Origin: an uncultured Collinsella sp.
GTDB lineage: Bacteria; Actinomycetota; Coriobacteriia; Coriobacteriales; Coriobacteriaceae
Length of the DNA: 5,057 bases
Direction of reading: 5' to 3'
Assembly: GCA_900754385.1 (NCBI GenBank)
Contig: CAAECP010000153.1
Location: 1 to 5,057, forward strand
The notes under the pieces were generated by a model. It ran no database searches, was not told the DNA's origin, and saw only the letters and a list, made by a program, of their open reading frames with translations. How positions within the stretch are numbered: the first letter of the stretch is position 1; each line of letters opens with the position of its first letter. Of this stretch, positions 1-5,023 are shown piece by piece. Made by a program: the position numbers and the translations under genes.

Positions 1-209
1 CGCCGATTCTGATTGAGCAGATCTTCCAGATTGTCGAGGACCTGCACAAGGCCGGCACCACGGTGCTTCTGGTCGAGCAAAACGCACAGATGGCGCTCTC
101 GATCGCTACGCGCGGCTACGTGCTCGAGACCGGCAAGATCACCATGACCGGCACGGGCCAAGAGCTCCTGCATGACGATAACGTCCGCAAGGCATATCTT
201 GGTGGTTAA
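1..209 (+). CDS. livF: Branched-chain amino acid ABC transporter ATP-binding protein, C-terminal part (LivF-like), 5' truncated by window
   Basis: Reading from base 3, 68 residues run to a TAA at 207-209. They match the end of the LivF ATPase: a helix beginning PILIEQIFQIV, then TTVLLVEQNAQMAL (the switch/H-loop region, where this family has Q rather than H after VE), RGYVLETGKI, and the family ending ELL..DNVRKAYLGG. LivF pairs with LivG as the cytoplasmic ATPases that drive LivHM-mediated import of leucine, isoleucine and valine. Walker A, the signature motif and Walker B would lie upstream, outside the window. It is presumably the last gene of a liv operon, because a strong terminator follows 11 bases after the stop. 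The substrate is inferred from the family; a related amide or urea transporter ATPase (UrtE type) has a similar C-terminus and cannot be fully excluded from this fragment. Confidence 0.9.
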   Translation, partial: PILIEQIFQIVEDLHKAGTTVLLVEQNAQMALSIATRGYVLETGKITMTGTGQELLHDDNVRKAYLGG

Positions 210-220
210 TCCATTCAACA

Positions 221-256
221 AAGGGGCGCTGACTATCCCGGTCAGCGCCCCTTTTT
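221..256 (+). terminator. Intrinsic terminator of the liv operon
   Basis: A perfect 13-bp stem pairs 221-233 (AAGGGGCGCTGAC) with 241-253. The loop is 7 nt and the U-run TTTTT lies at 252-256. It starts 11 bases after the livF stop, so it should end the transcript coming from the left. The last T's directly abut the AAGTTGCGG start of the palindromic repeat. Confidence 0.95.
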
Positions 257-258
257 AA

Positions 259-323
259 GTTGCGGTGAAATAGGGACTAAATAGGGATTCTAGACGCCAA
301 AACAGTCCCTATTCCACCGCAAC
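259..323. repeat. Palindromic repeat element, copy 1
   Basis: The left arm GTTGCGGTGAAATAGGGAC (259-277) pairs with the right arm GTCCCTATTCCACCGCAAC (305-323) at 18 of 19 positions around a 27-nt loop. Two further A-T pairs (257-258 with 324-325) extend it here. The only mismatch is A268 against C314. A second copy lies at 2167-2231 in the same orientation, with the same arms, the same mismatch and the same loop length. Similarity continues past the right arm (CTTCATTGGGG..GTG.GAC.ATG, about 323-346). There is no open reading frame inside it. It looks like a dispersed MITE- or REP-type element, but two copies alone cannot show that it is mobile. Confidence 0.85.
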
Positions 324-375
324 TTCATTGGGGCGTGCGACGATGACCTTCCCAAATTAGCACCCCTGCACCAAG

Positions 376-415
376 CCAAGGCCCCGTTCCGGGATGTGCC
401 GGAACGGGGCCTTGG
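376..415 (-). terminator. Strong GC hairpin, probable terminator of the zinc-ribbon membrane protein gene
   Basis: A perfect 17-bp stem pairs 376-392 with 399-415 around the 6-nt loop GATGTG. It begins 27 bases past the stop of the minus-strand gene, the expected terminator position. Neither side has a proper T-run: the minus strand continues CTTGGTGC and the plus strand TGGTTGGGGG. It may therefore stop polymerase inefficiently, work in both directions, or mainly protect the 3' end. A slipped pairing is also possible because CACCAAG (369-375) and CCAAG (376-380) lie in tandem. The hairpin is seen; termination is inferred. Confidence 0.7.
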
Positions 416-442
416 TGGTTGGGGGCTATTGGGTTTTGTTCG

Positions 443-2035
443 CTAGTCTACTTTTTGTCCGCATGTTGGGCAGAACTGGGCTTCGGGTACGAGCGGGGTT
501 CCGCAGTGACGGCAGAAGCGGGCGGGCTCGGTCGGGTTTGCTGGCATTCCCGGTGCTGTGGGCACTGCGACGTTGAGCTGGGCGCGCTTCTGGCGGCGAC
601 GCTGCTTGCGCTGGGGCTTGGGCGTTGCGGCTGCCATGCCGTTTGCTGTCCTCGTGCGCTTCTTGCGGATGCAAAGGATAACGATTGCACCACCGATGAT
701 GAGGACGATCGCCACGCCACCGCCAATAACAAACGGCAGATGATTCTGGACAAAATAGAGCACATCCTCAGGCACCGAATGCGGAATGTTCGACTTATAG
801 ACGTTCACACGAAGCGTAGCGGGATCATTTTCGTCGTTATAGATTTTCACAATGTTGCGATCACCGTTTATGAACCACAGGTCGGACGAAGAAGAATCAA
901 ATTCACTCTTAGCTCCGGTTTGAGCGTTGACCAAACATGCCGAGGATTTATCATCATCTGAACTTGTTCCAAGCACGAAACTGCCGTCGCTCGAAATATC
1001 GATGAGGCATCCATCGCCAAAGGGAAAAGCAATTGAGTTGATGATCTCGCCGCTATTCGGGTCGAAAACACCAAGGTCGGCATTTTTTTCATTCAGATAG
1101 TAATCACCGTCATCCTCTTCAAAAAGATCGTTCGACCCATGCTTAACATAGATGGGAAGAAACTCAGACGAGTATGATGAATTGGGATCGGGGGAATGTT
1201 CGTCATCGTTAAATAGTACGTTCATATTCCCATCGCGGTCAGCTTTAATTAACGTGGTTTCGTTTGAAAGATAAATACTATTCGAGTCAGACCTGGAGAG
1301 CATACGGTCAATATCATAGGACTGGTCGTCTTTCTTTACGTCAACGGTTTTCAGCCCCGTAGATCCTGTATCGCAGTTAAAAACCCTAAGCGCAACCACG
1401 CCTTTCTTGGTATTGCTTTGCATGATATATAGACGGCTCATGTCGCTTGTCCAGCCGAACCAGGAATCATCTTTTTTTGCTTGGTACGTGTTGATTAACT
1501 TGTCGGTCTTAAGGTCATAGACTTCGACTTCTTTAAGCCCGTATTCATCACTATCGTTCACCCAGTGTCCTATGACCGCTCTTTTGCCATCTTTGGAGAT
1601 GTATGCATAGCTGTCGTCGTACTTGGTTGAAAAGATGGGATGCGCTGTCTGGGTTTGGCTATTCGGAGAGAATATAACCACATTGTTACCGTCTACCCAG
1701 TGGAGCCGATCGTTACCTGTGCACCATGCGGAATCAAGGCTTTTCTCCGGGATGGCAACGGGGCTCGCGCTGCCATCGTTGAAATCGATGAGGGAAATCC
1801 GCTTAATGTTGCCGTCATCGTCGAGATCATACAAATAACCGTACTCTGTATTGGTGCTCGAAACGATATAAGAGACGTTGCTGCTGGTCTTGAAGCTATA
1901 TGACTTCTCAAGTTCAGGCGTCGGTACGCTGCCTCCGGCTAATGCTGCAGGAGGGGCTGCGAGAGGAGACAAGGCCGCGATCAGGCCGATGGCGACTGCT
2001 GCGATCCTTCCGCTCTTTTGGATGCTCTTAAACAT
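443..2035 (-). CDS. Signal-peptide protein with propeller-like ectodomain, one transmembrane helix and C-terminal cytoplasmic zinc ribbon (530 aa)
   Basis: I do not recognise a named family for the whole protein. Residues 1-33 form a Sec signal peptide (KSGR, a hydrophobic core, then ALA before G34). Residues about 40-415 form an acidic, Asp/Ser-rich ectodomain with recurring propeller-like units: YDLKTDKLINTY at 173, FDPNSGEIINSI at 324 and SSDGSFVLGTS at 348, resembling WD40/TolB-type blades. A membrane helix at about 433-456 is followed by RKKR and a basic linker (471-484). The tail has two CxxC knuckles, C508/C511 and C522/C525, a zinc-ribbon fold. The predicted topology is outside-in: an external sensing or binding domain and an internal zinc ribbon. 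The ATG at 2033-2035 was chosen because the signal peptide begins there and AGGAAAGGA (2041-2049) lies just upstream. The frame is open to 2398, but that extension overlaps cutC and lacks protein-like features. The ectodomain DNA is AT-rich while both ends are GC-rich. The ligand and partner are unknown. Confidence 0.88.
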   Translation of the reverse strand: MFKSIQKSGRIAAVAIGLIAALSPLAAPPAALAGGSVPTPELEKSYSFKTSSNVSYIVSSTNTEYGYLYDLDDDGNIKRISLIDFNDGSASPVAIPEKSLDSAWCTGNDRLHWVDGNNVVIFSPNSQTQTAHPIFSTKYDDSYAYISKDGKRAVIGHWVNDSDEYGLKEVEVYDLKTDKLINTYQAKKDDSWFGWTSDMSRLYIMQSNTKKGVVALRVFNCDTGSTGLKTVDVKKDDQSYDIDRMLSRSDSNSIYLSNETTLIKADRDGNMNVLFNDDEHSPDPNSSYSSEFLPIYVKHGSNDLFEEDDGDYYLNEKNADLGVFDPNSGEIINSIAFPFGDGCLIDISSDGSFVLGTSSDDDKSSACLVNAQTGAKSEFDSSSSDLWFINGDRNIVKIYNDENDPATLRVNVYKSNIPHSVPEDVLYFVQNHLPFVIGGGVAIVLIIGGAIVILCIRKKRTRTANGMAAATPKPQRKQRRRQKRAQLNVAVPTAPGMPANPTEPARFCRHCGTPLVPEAQFCPTCGQKVD

Positions 2036-2040
2036 GGCAA

Positions 2041-2049
2041 TCCTTTCCT
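2041..2049 (-). promoter_or_regulatory. Ribosome binding site that decides the start at 2035
   Basis: On the minus strand AGGAAAGGA lies 5 nt before the ATG at 2033-2035, and a further GAGG overlaps it upstream. This supports the 530-residue form beginning with the signal peptide over the longer open frame reaching 2398. Confidence 0.75.
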
Positions 2050-2072
2050 CTAGATACGAATGTCGATACTGC

Positions 2073-2111
2073 CATGGTTGACCAAGATTTGCGAACCATG
2101 TTGCGCAACAT
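2073..2111. promoter_or_regulatory. Operator-like nested dyads upstream of the membrane protein gene
   Basis: A perfect 14-bp palindrome ATGTTGCGCAACAT occupies 2098-2111. Its left half overlaps a second dyad, CATGGTT (2073-2079) with AACCATG (2094-2100). A third GCAACAT half-site lies at 2121-2127. The palindrome is 62 bp upstream of the start codon on the minus strand, where a promoter would be expected. I found no convincing -35/-10 pair, so the promoter itself is not placed. Binding by a dimeric regulator is an inference from symmetry and position only. Confidence 0.5.
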
Positions 2112-2166
2112 TCACCATCGGCAACATTTTTCGGCCAGTCGCGCCGTTCCCAAGGAATCATTCTGG

Positions 2167-2231
2167 GTTGCGGTGAAATAGGGACTAAATGAAGGCTCCA
2201 GAGGCCAAAACGGTCCCTATTCCACCGCAAC
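2167..2231. repeat. Palindromic repeat element, copy 2
   Basis: The arms at 2167-2185 and 2213-2231 are identical to those of copy 1 and again have a single A/C mismatch (A2176, C2222). The loop is again 27 nt. It begins with the same TAAAT and ends with the same CCAAAAC, while the middle differs (GAAGGCTCCAGAGG). The shared tail CTTCATGGGG..GTG.GAC.ATG continues to about 2253, into the leader of cutC. The element sits between the divergent starts of the membrane protein gene and cutC, so it could affect transcription of either. Confidence 0.85.
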
Positions 2232-2291
2232 TTCATGGGGATGTGTGACAATGCCCGTCGGAAAACATCTGCAGTCTTTGGGGGTCTATCT

Positions 2292-2969
2292 ATGCTGTAC
2301 GAGTTTTGTGCTGAGAACTTTGAGCGAGTGCCGGCGGCCATCGAGGCCGGTGCGGGGCGCATTGAGCTGTGTGACAACCTCGCCGTCGGTGGCACCACGC
2401 CTTCCGCCGGCGTTATTAGCGCTACAGTCAGCTACGCTCACGATCATGACGCGCGAGTGATGTGCATGATTCGTCCGCGTGGTGGCGACTTTCATTACAA
2501 CCAGGACGAGCTGCGCATGATGGAGATGGACCTGGGCCTTGCTGTGAGTGCCGGCGTTGACGGCCTGGTCTTTGGCTGCTGCAAGCCCTGTGCCGGCGGC
2601 TGGGCGCTCGACGAGCTAACCCTCGGCGCCCTCGTTATGGCTGCGGGCTGCGCGACCGAGGAGTGCAAACGCGAGCCCATCGACATCACTTTCCACATGG
2701 CGTTTGATCAGCTCTCGCCTGAGGCTCAGCTCGACGCCATTGATACGCTCGCTGACTGCGGCGTTACGCGCATCCTCACGCATGGCGGTGCGGCCGGTAC
2801 GTCGATCGAGGACAACTTCGAAAACCTGGCTCGTTTAATCGAGTATGCGGGCGCTCGTTTGACCATCCTTCCCGGCGGCGGCATCACTACGGCAAATCGC
2901 GACGCGGTCGCGGCGGCGCTAGGCGTCTCCGAGCTCCATGGCACCAAGATCGTGCCGCTGGAGGTATAA
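2292..2969 (+). CDS. cutC: CutC family protein (225 aa)
   Basis: This is a CutC family TIM-barrel protein (PF03932), of near-typical length for the compact bacterial forms. Family motifs in order: FCAENFERVPAAIEAGAGRIELCDNL (5-30, split here for description), VGGTTPSAG (32-40), MIRPRGGDFHY (59-69), VDGLVFG (89-95), ITFHMAFD (132-139), RILTHGG (160-166) and ILPGGGI (192-198). CutC was named for copper tolerance in E. coli. There the phenotype was later traced to the MicL small RNA from the same locus, so the biochemical role is unsettled and I would not assume copper handling. Two oddities: the usual TFHRAFD has M136 in place of R, and the loop after VFG is CCKPC (96-100), giving nine cysteines in total. 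The start at 2292 was chosen because the family begins with M-x-E-x-C-A-E-N; GGGGG at 2280-2284 is a modest ribosome site. An in-frame ATG at 2235 would start inside the repeat tail. The downstream gene follows after 3 bases. Confidence 0.92.
   Translation: MLYEFCAENFERVPAAIEAGAGRIELCDNLAVGGTTPSAGVISATVSYAHDHDARVMCMIRPRGGDFHYNQDELRMMEMDLGLAVSAGVDGLVFGCCKPCAGGWALDELTLGALVMAAGCATEECKREPIDITFHMAFDQLSPEAQLDAIDTLADCGVTRILTHGGAAGTSIEDNFENLARLIEYAGARLTILPGGGITTANRDAVAAALGVSELHGTKIVPLEV
2960..2964 (+). promoter_or_regulatory. Ribosome binding site for the GTG start of the DUF4931 gene
   Basis: GGAGG lies inside the last codons of cutC, 8 nt before the GTG at 2973. This supports the non-ATG start and suggests that translation of the two genes is coupled. 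Confidence 0.8.
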
Positions 2970-2972
2970 CCC

Positions 2973-3770
2973 GTGGCGCTGGTATTTGACGTTCAGCAGG
3001 CGAGCGGCAAGCCCGACGATAATCGTCGCCCTGGCACCGCGTGCCCTTTTTGCGACACGGAGGGGCTCGCCAACATCATCCAGCGCGATGGTGACTGCAT
3101 CTGGCTCGAGAATAAGTTCAAGACCTTGCGGGCCACCCGTCAGACCGTATTGATCGAGTCGGCCAATCACGACGCCGACCTGGTGACTTATGAACCGGAT
3201 GAGCTGCATCATGTGATGCGGTTTGCCCTGGGCTGCTGGCAGCAGATGATTGATTCCCAACAGTACCGCAGTGTGCTCATGTACAAGAACAAAGGCCCGC
3301 TTTCGGGCGGCAGTCTGGTCCATCCGCACATGCAGATTGTGGGCTTGGAACAGGAGGACGGCTATGCTTCGCTGACTTCCGCCAATTTCGAAGGCATCAA
3401 TGTCTGGCAGCAGGGGAGAATCTCGGTCAACATCTCAACCGAGCCGATCATGGGATTCTTTGAGGTCAACGTCTCGGCTCCACAGGGAATCGCCGCCAGC
3501 GACGACGCCCGCGACCAAGCCGAAGCGGACCTGTTTGCCGATGCGATTCAGGTGGCCCTGCGCTATATCCTGCACGAGCACCACGGCGGCCGCGCAGAGT
3601 CATACAACTTGTTCTTCTATCACTTGGGCGGTCGGACCATTGCCAAGGCGCTGCCACGTTGGGTGGTATCGCCCTACTTTGTGGGCTATCGTCTGGCCCA
3701 GGTCAATGCCGAGACGACGCTCGATATCGATGCTGAGCGACTGCATGCGCATCTGGAAACGCTCGCGTAG
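2973..3770 (+). CDS. DUF4931 family, GalT/HIT-like nucleotidyltransferase-related protein (265 aa)
   Basis: This matches the DUF4931 family, related to galactose-1-phosphate uridylyltransferase (GalT) of the HIT superfamily. Alignment by eye with E. coli GalT places C24 and C27 (CPFC) at the zinc cysteines, H66 (ESANHDADL) at zinc ligand H115 and H117 at zinc ligand H164. H119 falls at the nucleophile H166 and Q121 at Q168, within YKNKGPLSGGSLVHPHMQI (104-122). The C-terminal part (150-240, with VNISTEPIMGFFEVNV and ESYNLFFYHLGG) resembles a second HIT-like half. GalT is about 350 residues, so this is a shorter relative. A nucleotide-transfer reaction through a covalent His-nucleotide is plausible, but the substrate is unknown. 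It starts at GTG, 3 bases after the cutC stop, with a good Shine-Dalgarno site, so it is almost surely co-transcribed with cutC. It ends convergently, 30 bases from the neighbouring stop. Confidence 0.88.
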   Translation: MALVFDVQQASGKPDDNRRPGTACPFCDTEGLANIIQRDGDCIWLENKFKTLRATRQTVLIESANHDADLVTYEPDELHHVMRFALGCWQQMIDSQQYRSVLMYKNKGPLSGGSLVHPHMQIVGLEQEDGYASLTSANFEGINVWQQGRISVNISTEPIMGFFEVNVSAPQGIAASDDARDQAEADLFADAIQVALRYILHEHHGGRAESYNLFFYHLGGRTIAKALPRWVVSPYFVGYRLAQVNAETTLDIDAERLHAHLETLA

Positions 3771-3781
3771 CAAGGCGAGCG
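3760..3781. terminator. Short hairpin between convergent genes, possible weak terminator
   Basis: A 7-bp stem CGCTCGC (3760-3766) pairs with GCGAGCG (3775-3781) around an 8-nt loop that contains the stop of the DUF4931 gene. There is no T-run on the plus strand. On the minus strand the stem is followed by TTT (complement of 3757-3759), so it may serve the transporter gene better. With only 30 bp between the two stops, mutual read-through is likely. Confidence 0.35.
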
Positions 3782-3800
3782 CCTGCGAAAAGCGTGCTGC

Positions 3801-4799
3801 CTAGCGTGCCATCGCGTCGCGCCCGGCCTTGACCCGCTTGCGCTGTTTGGCGCGCTCCTCGCTGGTTAGACGTTCAAAGAGATGCCCGATGGTCGAGGCC
3901 AGCACCTGCTGAAACAGCGTGCCACACATGACGGGGAACACGACCTCGCCGGGAAAATACTGCGTGGCGATGACGGCGCCCGAAGAGATATTGCGCATGC
4001 CGCAGGTAAAGCACATGGTGGTCGTCTCGCTATACGGCAGATGCAGGGCACGTGCGACCAGGATGCCGATGATAAAGCCGCTGATGGCAAACACCAGGAT
4101 AAAGAGGGCGACTTCCAGGCGCACCGTGTTCATGTGCAGCACGTACTCGCTCATGGCGGTGGAGTTGGACGCGATGACGCCCATCATCATAAATTTGCAG
4201 GCGGGCGAGAGCGCGGGGGAGAGTTTCTCGTGCCCCCATCCGCGCGTGAGCTCGTTAATGACGATGCCGAGCACGGCGGGGATGGCGATCATAAAGGCCA
4301 TGTTCTGCATCATGCTCGGCACGTCGATCGAGACGGTGGCACCCAGCAAGAGCTTGAGCGTGAGTGGAATCGTCACAGGCGAGATAACTGAGGACGTCAG
4401 GATAATGGTGAGCGCGAGCGGGCCGTTGCCGCCGAACATGCTAATCCACATAAAGGCAGTGACCGCCACGGGTACGCTGTACTCGAGCACGATGCCGCAG
4501 ACAAGGTTGGGGTTGGAACCAAAGAACAGCGAGCCCATGGCATAGGCTGCTATGGGAATAAACACCGCCGAGACCAGCAGCGCCAAAATCAGTTGCAGGG
4601 GACGGCGGAACACCTCAGCCACCTGGTGAAAGGTGTTGCTGAGCGCACCCTGAAACGTCATGAAGGCAAACAAGGTGGGAACGATGGGTTTGAGAACGCC
4701 GATCTGCTGGGGAAAGAGCACGCCGAGCGCCACGCAAATCGGAACGATGACCTGCATATGTCCCGCGAGAAACTTGCCCAGTCCAACCCATTGCTTCAT
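3801..4799 (-). CDS. Bile acid:sodium symporter (BASS) family transporter (332 aa)
   Basis: This is a multi-pass inner-membrane protein of the BASS/SBF family (PF01758 type), a secondary transporter family whose members carry bile acids, pantoate or other organic anions. Hydrophobic segments are visible at about 13-32, 36-52, 68-90, 97-120, 127-152, 165-182, 200-215, 228-250 and 270-300, followed by a basic cytoplasmic tail (310-332, RAKQRKRVKAGRDAMAR). Family landmarks include the early FMTFQGAL (45-52) and the glycine-rich crossover segment CGMRNISSGA (266-275). Length is normal. The crossover segment normally reads E-x-GMQN, with Glu and Gln binding sodium; here it is TCGMRN, so the coupling ion or mechanism may differ. 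The TM4 crossover also lacks a clear Ser-Asn pair. The start at 4797-4799 is the first Met of the frame near the promoter region; GGGAG is 12 nt upstream and AGG 5 nt upstream, an unremarkable site. The substrate cannot be told from sequence; bile acid is only a family label. Confidence 0.88.
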   Translation of the reverse strand: MKQWVGLGKFLAGHMQVIVPICVALGVLFPQQIGVLKPIVPTLFAFMTFQGALSNTFHQVAEVFRRPLQLILALLVSAVFIPIAAYAMGSLFFGSNPNLVCGIVLEYSVPVAVTAFMWISMFGGNGPLALTIILTSSVISPVTIPLTLKLLLGATVSIDVPSMMQNMAFMIAIPAVLGIVINELTRGWGHEKLSPALSPACKFMMMGVIASNSTAMSEYVLHMNTVRLEVALFILVFAISGFIIGILVARALHLPYSETTTMCFTCGMRNISSGAVIATQYFPGEVVFPVMCGTLFQQVLASTIGHLFERLTSEERAKQRKRVKAGRDAMAR

Positions 4800-4881
4800 A
4801 TGCGCCTGTGACTCCCTTTGCTCGTGAATCCGTTTTGAATGGATATGCTAGACGCTCGCATGCGTCCGTGCGCCAGAAACG

Positions 4882-4896
4882 CTCGAATATTTCGAG
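4882..4896. promoter_or_regulatory. Dyad CTCGAA-N3-TTCGAG in the divergent intergenic region
   Basis: Perfect 6-bp arms at 4882-4887 and 4891-4896 flank a 3-nt spacer. The dyad lies about 83 bp upstream of the transporter start and about 66 bp upstream of the plus-strand -10 box, a position from which a regulator could act on either gene. Function is inferred from symmetry only. Confidence 0.35.
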
Positions 4897-4961
4897 GCTA
4901 TTACCGGCATCGTTTACCGAAACCGCGGCGTGCTGCGGCGATATGCGTCCGCGCTGCACGG

Positions 4962-4967
4962 TATAAT
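4962..4967 (+). promoter_or_regulatory. -10 box of the gene starting at 5024
   Basis: A consensus TATAAT is followed by AAATTCG, giving an expected transcription start near 4974 and a leader of about 50 nt. No good TTGACA lies 16-18 bp upstream, and there is no TG extension, so the promoter may need an activator. It stands out against GC-rich surroundings. Confidence 0.6.
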
Positions 4968-5008
4968 AAATTCGTTCAACAGATCTGCCTGCCGAAGCGG
5001 GCATACAC

Positions 5009-5014
5009 AGAGGA
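5009..5014 (+). promoter_or_regulatory. Ribosome binding site for the gene at 5024
   Basis: AGAGGA lies 9 nt before the ATG at 5024-5026 and downstream of the TATAAT at 4962. It supports a real gene start at the edge of the window. Confidence 0.65.
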
Positions 5015-5023
5015 CTCATCGCT

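Noticed and set aside
259..323. Interpretation of the palindromic element as a CRISPR repeat or a tRNA-like gene
   Set aside because: There are only two copies 1.9 kb apart with no spacer array, and the hairpin has no cloverleaf or CCA end.
259..323. Palindromic element as the liv operon terminator
   Set aside because: A complete terminator with a U-run already lies at 221-256, and the element has no T-run after its right arm.
419..961. 180-codon plus-strand open frame antisense to the membrane protein gene
   Set aside because: It is a shadow of the opposite-strand coding sequence, with low-complexity, cysteine- and alanine-rich translation and no ribosome site.
2235..2291. Upstream ATG at 2235 as the cutC start
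   Set aside because: It would add 19 residues with no family similarity, beginning inside the repeat tail; the CutC family starts at the MLYEFCAEN methionine.
2036..2398. N-terminal extension of the membrane protein frame up to an ATG at 2396-2398
   Set aside because: It overlaps the 5' part of cutC and the repeat element, has no protein-like features, and would bury the clear signal peptide and ribosome site at 2035.
2919..3329. 136-codon minus-strand open frame opposite the DUF4931 gene
   Set aside because: The plus strand carries a clear conserved family over the same bases; this is a high-GC antisense shadow.
3882..4545. 169- and 208-codon plus-strand open frames opposite the transporter
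   Set aside because: Their His/Gly/Asp-rich and Met-rich translations mirror the membrane protein codons on the other strand, and no start signals precede them.
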